From Pogonophryne albipinna (taxonomy: Eukaryota > Chordata > Actinopteri > Perciformes > Artedidraconidae): DNA of 64,000 nucleotides. Below the pieces are notes generated by a model. The model had not been told where the DNA came from. It did not search any database and saw only the letters and a list, made by a program, of their open reading frames with translations. Both the position numbers and the translations under genes were made by a program. The stretch is from the NCBI GenBank assembly GCA_028583405.1, contig CM053264.1, positions 7,195,530 to 7,259,529 of the forward strand, given 5' to 3'. This document shows positions 1 through 39,235 of this stretch, piece after piece. Numbering within the stretch: position 1 is the stretch's first letter; the number at the start of each line of letters is the position of its first letter.

Positions 1-128
1 AAGTCTATTGAGAATTGCATAAGGGCAGGTTGACGTAATGTTTGGGAGCCGACCATTACTCCAGGCACCCTGGGGAGAGAAAGTGTGAGGGTGTTGCCTG
101 AAAAGAGGTGAAACGTCCCCCTCTCACT

Positions 129-1404
<1,276 letters not shown>

Positions 1405-1566
1405 CAGCGCATTGTTGGGAAACAAGAGTTGAGATCCTCTCAGACTCAGTGCTTCCTCTTCCTCCTCCAGAGCCCCCAGCTCCACCACCCCCTTGATGTA
1501 GACACAGTTCCTCTCAAGGATGGAGCGCAGCCCCTCCAACAGAACCACGCTGGTGGTGCATCCCAT
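1405..1566 (-). CDS. Alternative first coding exon (isoform B) of the DOCK-D gene, MGCTTS N-terminus
   Basis: A minus-strand ORF from the ATG at 1566 encodes 54 residues starting MGCTTSVVLLEGLRSILERN, continues with an acidic stretch (GALEEEEEAL), and ends ...FPNNAL at a donor (GCGCTG|gtaaac). It ends in phase 0, exactly like the other DOCK first exon 7.4 kb upstream, so both can splice to the same second exon. Gly2 and Ser6 fit the N-myristoylation consensus, and Cys3 could be palmitoylated. DOCK-D genes in vertebrates are known to use alternative first exons; I believe an MGCTTS-type start occurs among them, but this is from memory. A pyrimidine-rich, CpG-bearing stretch at about 1800-2110 is a plausible leader/promoter. 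It could instead belong to an unrelated small gene, but it stays open across the whole exon and has a proper donor. Confidence 0.65.
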
Positions 1567-2130
1567 GGTGCCACCAAACACTTGCCAACACCATGCAGGG
1601 AAAAAATGAGCCTGATTTTCGAAACTCTCCGCCTTAATTTCCAAGTATTTCTCAACCTTGACCTCTCCCACAGAAAGGCATCTTACAGGTGTACTGAAAA
1701 GTCACTCAAGGATTCCCAATCATTCTGCTTGAAAACACAATCTTCCAAAGCAAATCCCAGCCCAAGGAAGTCCTATCCTCCTGTGTGCAGCTCAGTGGGG
1801 ATGGAGGAGAGAAGCTGCTCATTCAGACGGAGCAGGGCGTAGACTCTCCGCTTCCTCTTCCTTCCTTCCTCCTTCTTCTGCTCGAGGATGAGGATGCACA
1901 GGCGCGCTCACTTCGCTCTCTCCCTCTTGCTTCTCCTCACTGCTTTGCTTTCTCTCCCTCTTTTCTCAGCCTTGCCATCTCTCTCCATCACTGCCTGTCA
2001 CCTTCCCTTCTCCTCTCCTCCCAGCGGGCTCTCTCCCTCCCTCGCGCTCGCAGCTTAGTCATTTCTCTGACTCCGCATGCTTTGTCAACGGTAAAAGCAG
2101 CCGGTTAACACACAGACTCACACACACACA
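1567..2130 (-). promoter_or_regulatory. Probable leader and promoter of the DOCK alternative first exon
   Basis: The plus strand is strongly pyrimidine-rich (purine-rich on the gene's own strand), and it has a small cluster of CpGs at about 2030-2100 (ctcgcgctcgcag). It lies directly upstream, on the minus strand, of the MGCTTS first exon. The start site cannot be placed from sequence alone. Confidence 0.35.
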
Positions 2131-5100
2131 CACACACAGAGTGGCTGCAGCAGACAATGTTTTACTCTCTGCCTTCTTTCCCTCCTTCTTCCATTAAATT
2201 ACAAGCGATGTAGTCATCTTTCTGATGTCATTTACATGCCCTCCAAGACGTAAAAAGGAATGATTTAACTTCCCTTGTCCCGCGGTGCCAGGCTCACAGC
2301 CATTAACACTTGGTCCGACTGATCTATTAAGCATGATGCGTCATAGGACAAACCTGGCAACCCTCTGCAAATCATCTCATTAACATCACAGCATCCTCAC
2401 ATCTTTCTTGGTGTTAACTGGAGGAATACAGGTTTCTTTATGTAAGGCTCATTTAAATGCACATATAAACAATACTCAGAATTAACTTCAGCTTCTCTCC
2501 GGCTGCTGGCGTACATATTTCATCAGACACTTTCACCTACTTCTAAGTGCATGACGCAGCAAATTGGTCAGAAGGAAAATCATTTGAAAAAGCAAGAAAG
2601 AGCACCAAGAGGAAGCAGTATCTGAAGGGATGTTATAGGGACCATTAATAGCAATCAGACAAAGGTATGTATGCTTTATACAGTATATGCTGAAATGTTG
2701 CAGTGGAATAATTTTAAGAACTTTAAGCTTGATGATGGTATTTCCAAAAATAAGAATTATTTTGGTCAGAATGGAGGTCACAATTATTTGTAATAATTTA
2801 CTTTTAAAAGAACATGGATTAATTCTTAACTGCAGTGCATTTTCAAGTAGTTTAAATATAATTTTTACTTTTAAAATATGCATTATTTAAATCATTTTGG
2901 CTTAAGCTAAACTAAAAATGCAAACAGTGCCTTAGATTGAGAAGTGTAAAATATAGTGTAATGTAAAATATACAACTTGGTTTCTACCATAAGAAAAAAC
3001 ACCCAGCACAAACTAATAGAGTAAAAGTCCAAATAAAATAGCTTCATATCATCTTCATATAGTTAGTAATAGTAGTAAATAATCATAATTGGTGGAGCGC
3101 CCCTTTGACGTTACGAGCTAGTTTGTTTCATTGCAGTGGTTTGATGCTCATTAAAAAAGCCTCAACAGCATTCTTTGAACAATGTCATTACATTAGGCCT
3201 GTGCTTAGAGGACGCATTCATCTAATGAAATGCAAACTGCACCCCATAATGCACCCAGTGACCTTTTCTCACAGACATCAGCAAACTGTGGAGACCACAG
3301 ATTGCACCGAACCACAACATGATTTCATCAGAACCCACAAAACACATTAATGAGTTGTAAACAGGGAGCAAGATGAAATCCGCCTCAGTCAGCAGATATA
3401 ATAATAATGCTCTTCTCAGATGCTCATACTCTAATCCTCTTAACAGTCTCGAGCATTTCTCCCTGATCATACATTTACTCCACAAACTTTTTTGGATTGG
3501 TAGAACAAAATGTGGTGAACTCCTAATGACATATATGAGAGATTAAAGTTGTTATCATGGCAACAACACACTGTTATGTTAGAGAAAGTAAAGAAACTAA
3601 TTAGGGATAATTCTGCCAAAACACAACATCATTGCACAAGCTGCATATATCAGAGTGTGTGTTCAGATTTATAGGGGGAATTACTAAATTAGACCATTAT
3701 TTCCATGACTAATCACTTTGAAAGTCCTGTGCCATAAGTACATGCTGACACACAAATACATCCACACCATGCTTCCTTTCCACTGGACTGAGAAAGCACA
3801 AGTCTTTGTCTTTTAAATGCTTACAGCATGTTCCTTTCTGCACAGCTTAAAGGAAAAAGGTATGACACATGCATCACTGCTGCCCCCCACAGGCGGCTCC
3901 TAACCCTGCAACAACACTAAAGCACGATGACTCACTGGAGAAAAAAAGACTTCTTGCTTCATCTACCTCACTTTCTACATATCTAATGTAATGTGACCAA
4001 GAGTAAAGCAAAGCAATGATTTCAAAGACGGCACGGCAGCCACGTTTCACTGCAGTGGTTTGATGTAAGGCGCATGGAAAACAATCTGGGATTTGTTGTG
4101 CAAAATAGGCCTGAGAGTTTTAATCTACTCAGAGCTTTAAGTCTGAATGTATGGGAAATCATGTGGATGCAGATGCAGATCTTTAGTGATTGCATGGCAT
4201 TAACACAAGTTTGTTTTCATTCTAATGACCATGCAAAGTGTGAGGGACTCTGTGAGGCTGTACTTAGACATTGTAGTGCTTTCAGCTAAAGCTTAATATG
4301 CTCACATGCTCAAACTGACAATGCTCACATGTTGATGTTTAGCAGCTGTAGGTTCATTGTAGCTTAGCATGGTAGCATGTTAACAGTTTCCAATTTGCAT
4401 TTAACAATAAGAAAAGCTAAGGTTGATGGGGATGATATATGTACAGCAGATTTGTGGATATAAATTAAAGAAATAAACAAATTGTAAAAAGAAGAAATCT
4501 ACTTTTGACTTTTGACGTTTGGATACATGTATATGTTGAATGGACATAATACACAATAGTATATTGAATTAGCCCATGTCCACAGCAGGGAGAGTAGTTG
4601 TGACTTGTTCATCGATTGCTTTCCATTCATAAGTGGCTCAGATCATGTTCCTATTGTTCTTTTAGTTGAAATAGTGCTGTGATTCTCTTCATCTCTGACA
4701 AATGTGCCAATGGTTTCACCAGGGACTTGAATTGTAGGCTAATAATAATGAACGTTGCAGCAGAATCTAGGTTACGCTCGTGTGATTTGGGTATTGAGTG
4801 CATCATGAAAGGCCTGCAGGTAATATGCAAGACTAGAGGACAGGAGCCTTGTGCCCAATGAAATAAAGAACATGGATTTTGTTTAATACTCTTCTTGGCT
4901 TAATAGACCTGGCGTTAGCCTCGTTTATAATGCAATCTAACTAGGTTAACTGATTCTATAATCTCAGCCAACCTTCACATGGAAGGATCCTCATGTAGCC
5001 AAAAGGATCACAAATGTTTTCCACACTAATGGGACATTGCTATTTTTACGCAGAGAACTGAGTGTGCAATTGTGTCAACTGGGTCAGAATAATTCATTAT

Positions 5101-8100
5101 GGTCACTGGCCATTTCTCTGCAGACAAGCCTGGCTGCAGACTACTGATTGAAGTAGCAACTGCTTTGTTAATGGGGTTAAATTAAAGACAACGTTGAACT
5201 CTACCAATTTCAAAGGCTGTGTACCACATTTAAATACATTTTATAATAAAAGAAAATGAGTCGTTTGTGTGAATCAGACTGTATCTTTGGAACTGATTTG
5301 ATGTTTTCCTTTGAGCATAGTTAGGGTTGCCTCGAAAGAAGTGCATACACTTCTGCAAAGCTTTTAAAGTCAAATGAATCATTATATATTATATCATTAG
5401 ACTTTTCATAGTGCTTCAGACATGTAATTACATTGGCAGCTAGTCTTTAGGACAAATGAAAAAGATGATCCGACAATTCACTTGTTTACTGTCTTTACTT
5501 TTCACAGTAATGAGACATTTATTTAAAAAATATCTTTTGGAGTTTGTGAAACAGTCTGCTAACAATGAAATGTTAGTGTCTGCAAAATGTAGGCAGATTC
5601 TTACAATAAACAACAAAAGAAGCCTGCAAACACAGAAGATGTTGCAATAAGTTGAAATCTCCCTTACACGCTCTCTTAAATGAACACTGCAGGCCATGCA
5701 GAACAAACATGTAGCAACTATCCAATAAAAACGATGTGTCACTCAAACAAGAACAGACCTTTTCCATTGTGAACCTGCAGGCTATAAAGCACTGATCAGA
5801 GCATTCTTGTTTGCTGAATGTGGTGGAAACTGGCAACATCTCAGAATCATGTCATGAAGTAGGAACTCTGTATTACAGTGATGCTACATCTTGCTGTTTT
5901 CTTGCAGGAGAAATAAAGGCTCAAAGGCAGGAAACATACACAAACACACACATGGCAGACTGGCCATGAAAGCAAAAAGGCCGTGCATGTTTACGCCAGC
6001 ATTTAAGGGTGGGAACGACACAGAGTATGAGGTAGCCTAAATAAAGAAGACAAGGAAACCACACGGCCAGAAAAGCCCTAGTCTCAGCTATCAGAGGCAG
6101 CAGCTCGTGACACCACAAAGCCAGCAGACGACCAAACGCCCTGCTCCATCCCAGGTCCCGTATCATGACACACATATAGGTCAGCAGTGCTAAAGCATTT
6201 GCAAATCTGCAGATTATCTCTGCCGGGGGGTTTCATGCTCTAATCAGAATAAATCCCCTGAAGTGGAGTTCAATCTTTAGTGGAATACCAGTTTGACCTA
6301 CAGATCTGAAATGGGTGGTGCAGGGATGAGTCCTAGCATTTTGACACTTTGTTTCCTTATTCTCAAAGTCAATTGTTATTGACATATTCCTGAAAATAAA
6401 GTCGGTATCTAATACAAGCTTCCAAGAGTTGTACACTTTGTTCTACGCCATAAAAAAAAAAAATACCTAAATGGCACACACCCAGTTCTCTGCGTAAAAG
6501 TTGAAATTTCCCGTAGTGTGGAAAACATTTGTGACTAGATGAGACATAATAACGCCAAACATTAGCCGCCTTTAGCTTATTGGTGGTGATGTGAAGTCAT
6601 GTGACCGTTTATTTAAAAAGGTTGTGTAGATTATCCTGCTGAACAAAGACGTGTTACGTATTAACAAGTGTTTGCCAAAGATCTTATATATATATAGGGC
6701 AAAATGTTATTGTTTGTATGCATTTCTAAATGTGTGTTTGCATGAAAAAAATCAGTTAAAAACGCATTCAGCACGCAGGGAGAGGGAATAAAGACGTATA
6801 AAACCTCTAAGCAAGCATTTCCCGTAGTTGGAAGTGATTATTAAAGCTGCAGGGGCCGTCTTTACTGCTCCACTGCTGGGCCTGCACTTTGTTTACTAAG
6901 GTAGCTACGAGCCAGCCACGCCTGCAGTAACTATGGCGGGGCCAGCAGCTTACTTGCCTGATCCGGCCTCAGTCTTGATTTGAGATGATTTATCACATAT
7001 GCAGGAATTCATAATTGATGGTCCCTCAGGGTGCTTAGTGTTACAACGAGTTACGGAGGAGAAAGAGGGCAAGTTTAAAAATAGCCAGGACACCAACCAT
7101 GGTCTCATCCATTATTAAACACAGCGCAGGGCTCTGATATGACATCCATTATGCCATTTCACACAATGTGGATTAAAACTGAATAAAACGTCTACTATTA
7201 CACAATATATAGAATGTGCTCCACTATACTTGGAAGAAGAGTAACACTTGAGACTCTATGAAAACGTATCCTTCATTGACAAAATACTTCCTCCATCCTT
7301 TTGGATTCAATTCATGCATCACAGCTCAACCCAAGGCCAGCCAACCTGCTTTTTCCTACGAGAAATCTGAGCCGTTGACAAAATTCTTTGATGTCTAGTA
7401 TACTATATATATATATGTATATATATATATTTGCTTTTACCATACCAGCCTGTCAGTCTCCATGTCGAATGGGCAGGGGAAACAGCTGCACCATAAGTAC
7501 ACAGTCTAAAATAGAGGGACAGCAGAAGTACTTTCACACAGAAGTACTATTACAGGCACATAATGGGACCCAGATGCATACCTTGTGATCTGAAAGTACA
7601 AAGTTTAAACCTTTAAGTACAGATTTCTGCTAATACGGTCTGAATTTAATGAACAGTTGCCCCAATAACTTAAAGGGACATTTGTTTACTTGTCATGGGT
7701 AGTGCTACTAAGCATCTGAAAACCATTATGTCATCACTCAACTTGACTTTGAGACTAAATAATATAAAACAGAAAACCTATGTTACAAATAGGAGGTGTA
7801 GAGTTTGATGAGAGTAACTGAACCATAGGGACACCCTGCAAATGCAAGGGATTTGATCAATAGGCCCAATCACAACTGTTTTGCCTTATTTTAGTGGCGT
7901 TTTTAGTCTGAAATGTCTTCGTAGCAATGCTTCCAGTTAAGCCCTATTGAAAACTTATCACTGATCATTGGAGGAAGGCTGGTGAAGGATAATGAGATGT
8001 TGGTAATTTGCTACTGGTAATCTGCCTCCTGTATACAATCCCTTGGCAAGAGCAGCCAGAGTGAACCATTACAATATTAGTTAATTTAATGCAATATTGA

Positions 8101-8654
8101 CACGCCCGTCATTTTTTTCAACTAAATGTATAACATCTGCTCCACTTGGCTTCTTAGCCCATTGCTTCACTGCACTAAGAAGTCAATGATGCACAGTATG
8201 AGTGTAACATGATGAGCCATGCCCAGGCCCTATACAAACTCATTAGCACTAAACAGGTCTCTTGAACACTGGTCATGTAACAACAGGCCTTTGAAAGAAA
8301 CCTGCACAGTCCCAGCCATACATTATATCAGCTAGTAAAGTTTCATTCTACTGAATTTATACTTCACCTTAAGTGTGCTGGCACTGTTTTAAACTGATGT
8401 TATTGGTGTGTATATAGGATACACAGACCATGTCAATATAACTTGACAGTTGAGGTGTGTTTGATGTCTCCCAGGTCTCAATATAACTGAGATTAAACTG
8501 TCTGCGTCATTTCATGACTTTAAGATCAGTGAGCGCACTGGGACCATGGAGAGAGACAGCAGCCATTACTCAGCTGTTTCTGTCTAACCTATCTGGTTGC
8601 AAGTTGCACCTGGGGGGTTCAGGTGACAGGATGAATTAAAGAAGTATGCAGGCA

Positions 8655-8656
<2 letters not shown>
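2131..8656. other. DOCK intron between the two alternative first exons; short dispersed repeats only
   Basis: AT-rich non-coding DNA with many short frames lacking codon character. A 21-base word (tttcaytgcagtggtttgat) occurs at about 3126 and again at about 4046, suggesting fragments of a dispersed repeat. A (TA)n run lies at about 7403-7432. No exon with splice sites or family similarity was found. Confidence 0.5.
4285..4410. repeat. Fragment of a teleost ATGCTCACATG/TTAGCATG-type dispersed repeat
   Basis: Reiterated words (atgctcacatg, gatgtttagcag, gtagcttagcatggtagcatgttaac) are typical of an abundant fish DNA-transposon remnant. No intact ends are visible, so the family is not named. 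Confidence 0.45.

Positions 8657-8744
<88 letters not shown>
8657..8744. repeat. (TG)n microsatellite, about 88 bp
   Basis: Pure TG array about 250 bp downstream, in DOCK transcription sense, of the isoform A first exon. It reads CA on the DOCK sense strand. Confidence 0.97.
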
Positions 8745-8747
<3 letters not shown>

Positions 8748-8989
8748 CCAGAGCTGGAGGTGTATATTTCAGTTACCTGGCAACTACTTTGAGAAAGTTG
8801 TAACAAAAGACACCCTGCAGAAAAAATGTACCACAAGTGTCACCATAACTATACAAGTAATTGTCTTAAAATAAATGATGTTATTCTGCTTATAAATTAA
8901 GAGACTGGTTACAGACGCCATAGTTAGCAAGCACCTGCATGCAGTCTTCTTGTGAGTGCATAACAGACGGCGGAGTTTTTTTCTCTTAC

Positions 8990-9103
8990 CATCAACACTG
9001 ACGTCCTCACAGCCTCGGAGACGCTCTGCCTCAGCTCTGCGGCGGTGCCCGGTTTGTTGAGACCCCGGGCAAACTTCCTTGCCTCAGGTGGAGCAGAAGC
9101 CAT
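8990..9103 (-). CDS. First coding exon (isoform A) of a DOCK-D/zizimin Rho GEF gene; remainder outside window
   Basis: Read on the minus strand from the ATG at 9103, this exon encodes 38 residues starting [19 protein letters not shown] and ends at a good donor (TTGATG|gtaaga), phase 0. The run [17 protein letters not shown] is the conserved N-terminal signature of DOCK-D family guanine nucleotide exchange factors (DOCK9, DOCK10, DOCK11), which activate Cdc42/Rac through a DHR2 domain. An in-frame GTG lies 12 bases upstream, but the ATG is the natural start. Seen: ORF, donor and signature. Known: the family motif, recalled without alignment. Inferred: the PH, DHR1 and DHR2 exons lie to the left of position 1. 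The paralog is not assigned; SEAVR resembles DOCK11 or DOCK9 more than DOCK10. The gene is divergent from bmpr2, about 1.1 kb from the start of its leader. Confidence 0.85.
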
Positions 9104-9772
9104 AATATATCCCACCTTTCATCAGACAGTCCGGTACAGAGGAGATCAGACTTGGAGGGCTGTTCCAAGCGGCGGTACGAATGGTTAAAATCCTGCGCTC
9201 CAGGCTGTCCAACGTGCGTAAATGCACACTGGCGCTGTGTTATCCAGACATCACGCTTGTCTCAAACTTTACATTAGCACCGTCATAGCTGTATTGGAAA
9301 CAGTAGTCCAGAAGATGACTTTCCTTGCCAACTGCAATCCGAGAGCACCACCCAAAGCCTACGCTCTGTCCCGTCGGCGGAGGTCCCTTGCGCAAAATGG
9401 CACGCCCCCCTTCCCAGTGTAATAATGCCCCGTGGGATAGGAATGAAAACTAAGTCGTCCATCATATTTGGAGGATATACGGAGGGGCTAATAAGTGCCA
9501 CTCATGACTGCATAGAATAGGTGATATATAGCCTACTATATAACGAGGCTGCATTAACTCTACTTTGTGGCCACTTTATGATATTGTCCATCTTCTGCAA
9601 TACTGTTTCCATAATAATAGTAGGGAATATTAAAGCAATTTAAACAAATTGATGGCTACATTGTGTACCAATACAAGATAAAGTAACATAAAGTATTTCA
9701 GTTGCAATAAAAAGTATGTTGAGGTTATATAACTACAGACTGCACACTGCTCTGCCGTAGGCCCAGGCTTAC

Positions 9773-9787
9773 ATTGCCACCTGCTGG
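9773..9787 (-). promoter_or_regulatory. CTCF-like motif (minus orientation)
   Basis: The minus strand reads CCAGCAGGTGGCAAT, matching the CTCF core consensus CCASYAGRKGGC at all positions. It lies in the DOCK-bmpr2 spacer. Occupancy is inferred. Confidence 0.45.
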
Positions 9788-9847
9788 AATAATTATTCTT
9801 AACTATACAGTCTGTGCTTGGGGCTTTAAACTCTGTATAGTTATTTG

Positions 9848-9862
9848 ACCACGCGGGGGCAG
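9848..9862 (+). promoter_or_regulatory. CTCF-like motif (plus orientation)
   Basis: The plus strand reads ACCACGCGGGGGCAG, close to the CTCF core CCACNAGGGGGCAG with one deviation (C for A at the usual AGG). It lies about 60 bp from an oppositely oriented motif. Confidence 0.4.
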
Positions 9863-10239
9863 TAAAGTAACACTAATACTTGTTTTAACCAATAAAGCCT
9901 TTATCTGCGAAACATTCAAATATCCATGTAAATAATACTTGATATGTTTTGTTGTGTTATTATTGTAATGCTTATATAGCCTATGTGCATATGTTGCCCA
10001 GTGATGTAGCCTATATCCCATGTTTTCGCAATAATGAATGTATTTACAATAATAAATGGTTATGCAAATTACTGCAGGAGTTACATACCATTACCTTGTT
10101 GCAGCGCTGCCTTGTTACATTTAGATTGTCTATGTTGTTTTATGATGTCAATCTAAGCTAAGCTCTACAGTGTTTACAACAAATAGAACACGGAAGGACT
10201 TTGCAGCCTAATGCCTAAATGCAGCATATGTTTCCAGGT

Positions 10240-11192
10240 TGTTATATCCACAGTCTGCGGCACAGCGGCGCTGCACTACCCCTCCTGACTGTAGGACTGT
10301 CCTCCACCCCCAAAAGCAACCTGATACCGGAGACGAGCGGTCCAGACAAGCCTGCAAACGAGGCGTTCCCCGCCGCCCTGCCTGTCTGTCTGCCCAGCGG
10401 AGCTCCAGACCGTCAATGCCAAACGCTACTGACTGCCTAGGGGAAGATCCGAGCCAGAGATATCCAACCCCTAACCCCGTCGTCTGCCACATCGGGAGTA
10501 CGGATCTCCGTCTATCGCAACCCAGAAGAAGATCACTGTCGGCGCCGTTGACTTGTGATTGATTCTTCCCCCCCCCCCCTACAACGATCGGGACCCGGAG
10601 AACTAACTGGCTAGCTGTTAGGCTAACATCGGTTAGCGTCGATAGCAGTCAGCTTGCAACCTAACCGAGCTAATTGGCCAACGTTTAAATGTCAAATGTT
10701 CACCTCTCGTGCGAAAGGGTGGACTATTTTTTTTAAAACGTACAACTGAGAATGGCCTGTACGTACTAATTGTAATTGTGCATCGGTTCTTTTTGCGATA
10801 TTTACCTTCTTTGCCTAAGTTTTCTAGTACCAGACAGTAGCCCTAGGCAGCTAGCATGTCAGCTAGCAGATATGGACGTTGTTGGCTGGCTCGTTGCAGA
10901 TGGCAGATCAGCCAAACAAGTTAGCTTCTCGGTGCATCTGTCCGGGCTGTGCGGGAGTCGATAGCAGGACCAACTTTTATTGACATTAAATGTTAGTTAT
11001 AAAATCACGACAATCGACTCCAACACGACTTTGCCTCTTTTTTGGATCATTTTTCGATGTGTTGTTCCATGCCTGAGAGATCAGTTCAAGTTATTGAGCT
11101 GACGTGAGGAGAAGAGTGTGAAAACAAAAATAAGAGGAGCAGAAGAAGTATAACGAGACTTGAAGGAGCAGCAACTACGAGACTACACTGTC
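10240..11192 (+). promoter_or_regulatory. bmpr2: bmpr2 CpG-rich promoter / long 5' leader
   Basis: GC- and CpG-rich sequence (10255-10620, including a C12 run near 10570) leads into the start codon at 11193. Start-site position is unknown. Mammalian BMPR2 also has a GC-rich long leader. The main ATG has a strong context (G at -3, G at +4). Confidence 0.5.
11057..11107 (+). CDS. Upstream ORF in the bmpr2 leader
   Basis: ATG at 11057 with a second in-frame ATG at 11069; it ends with TGA at 11105-11107 and encodes 16 codons (MCCSMPERSVQVIELT). It stops 85 bases before the bmpr2 start. If the leader includes it, it could lower bmpr2 translation. No conservation can be judged here. Confidence 0.35.
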   Translation: MCCSMPERSVQVIELT

Positions 11193-37673
<26,481 letters not shown>

Positions 37674-39235
37674 ACACAGGCTCTGTGACAAGACTGAAAA
37701 AAACAACCCAGAAAGCGTTTGGTTTCTGTCTGTTGAGCTCTCAATCAGCAAGAGGAAGCTATGGAGTGTCTTGTGAACAAACATTCGAGTCTGATGGTGT
37801 ACAGTAATTAGGTCTGTCTCACTCCTGTGTGTCTTTCTGATGATGGCATTGCTTTAAATGGAATCCAGCTATGCAGCATTCTCATCTGCTTCTGTTTCCG
37901 CGTATTTAATAATCTCCCTTCTTTGGTTTTGTTTCTTGTTTCGTCCTAATGAGCATAGCAATGTTTTGAATGGATATCTTTCTTTCTATGTGCACTTTGA
38001 ACCAACTAAAATCAGTGTTTAGAAGTCCTGTCTGTTGCGACCACCACAAGAAGTGGTCTCTAAACTTAAAAAGGCGATGAAAAACAATCAACGCTTTGAG
38101 CGTTCTTTCTCAACCTAGCTGTATCAAGCAAGGTTTGAGAGCAGGCTCTGTAAAAATAATTGACGGTCTTAATTAAAAGACAGAACAAACTACTATTTCA
38201 AACAAATGTATTTCCTTGATTTGTATGCAATACCAATTTTTGTCTTTTTCGACGATGTATCCATTTTTTGTATCATTTTTAATTGTGCAATAGGATTTAG
38301 CTTTTAGATGCTTTCAATGTTTTAACGCTTTCTTCATTTTGTTTATTGTTTTATCCCGTTTTTATTTTGATATGTTAATCTTTGTTGCACTTATGAATCG
38401 TCACAATCATTTTTTAAACAATCCACCTTAACACTTTCCCCCCGAATCAAGAGGAGAAAATGGATGACAATCCTGCTCTCTTTCCTTCTTCTCTGGACTA
38501 TTTTTAAGGGGGCACAAACACTAACAATCAATCGCAGCTGACTGAAAAAGTGGGTTTTCATAGAACTCCTCTGCTTGCACAATTACACCAGGAATGGCTC
38601 AGACTTTGGGGTCTTTTAACACTACAATCACCAGAATCAAATCTATGGAGAGATCTGTTACAGTGAACAACTCAATCACTGTACCACTATCAGCTGACCT
38701 CACTGTGGACTGTCTGTATGCGCCTGAAAGACCAGAAACACTAGAAAGCCCAGATTCTGCTTTTTGAACTCTGTTGGAAATCAGAAAATAGTCTCAAAGA
38801 AACCAAACTCCTCTGAAGCACGCTGGATATAATTTCTGCTTCTTGTTGTCTCATCCCTCGATGTTGGAATGACTGATTCAGTGTGTGTGTGTGCATGACA
38901 TGTGTTGTGTTCCTTTACGTCAGCATTAGAGTTGTCGGGGCCTAGCGCTGTACAGTCGTGCTGAAATGTCATTGTACTCATTCTGTATTTTCAGCGCTGC
39001 TTCAGGGCATATGAAGAGATCTCATTTATGTTTTTGTAATCTGTAATTTTATGAAAAAAAACATATGTATGTGTATTGCATTGATATTTGCATCATTTTT
39101 ATGGAGTTCTGTTTTGCATTCAATGGACATGGCCTTTAATTCCATTGCTATGTATCTGCTCGGTACAGTTTCTGTAAACATTCTCAAGTCAATATGGAAG
39201 AAAAAAAACTCAAATAAATGTATGAAATAACTGCT
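37674..39235 (+). other. bmpr2: bmpr2 3'UTR with AATAAA at 39213-39218
   Basis: AT-rich sequence after the stop, ending in CAAATAAATG about 1.5 kb downstream, the first convincing poly(A) signal. Transcript end is inferred. Confidence 0.6.

Larger units (their letters stand above)
9104..10200. promoter_or_regulatory. Divergent intergenic promoter region between the DOCK gene and bmpr2
   Basis: Head-to-head spacer. The DOCK side (9115-9420) has GC-rich blocks with CpGs, for example cgtcggcgg and acgccccccttccc. The bmpr2 side is AT-rich until about 10240, where a CpG-rich leader begins. Two CTCF-like motifs in opposite orientation are listed separately. Confidence 0.5.

Noticed and set aside
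3880..3900. CTCF-like site ccccccacaggcggctcc
   Set aside because: It deviates from the core at several positions; too weak to list.
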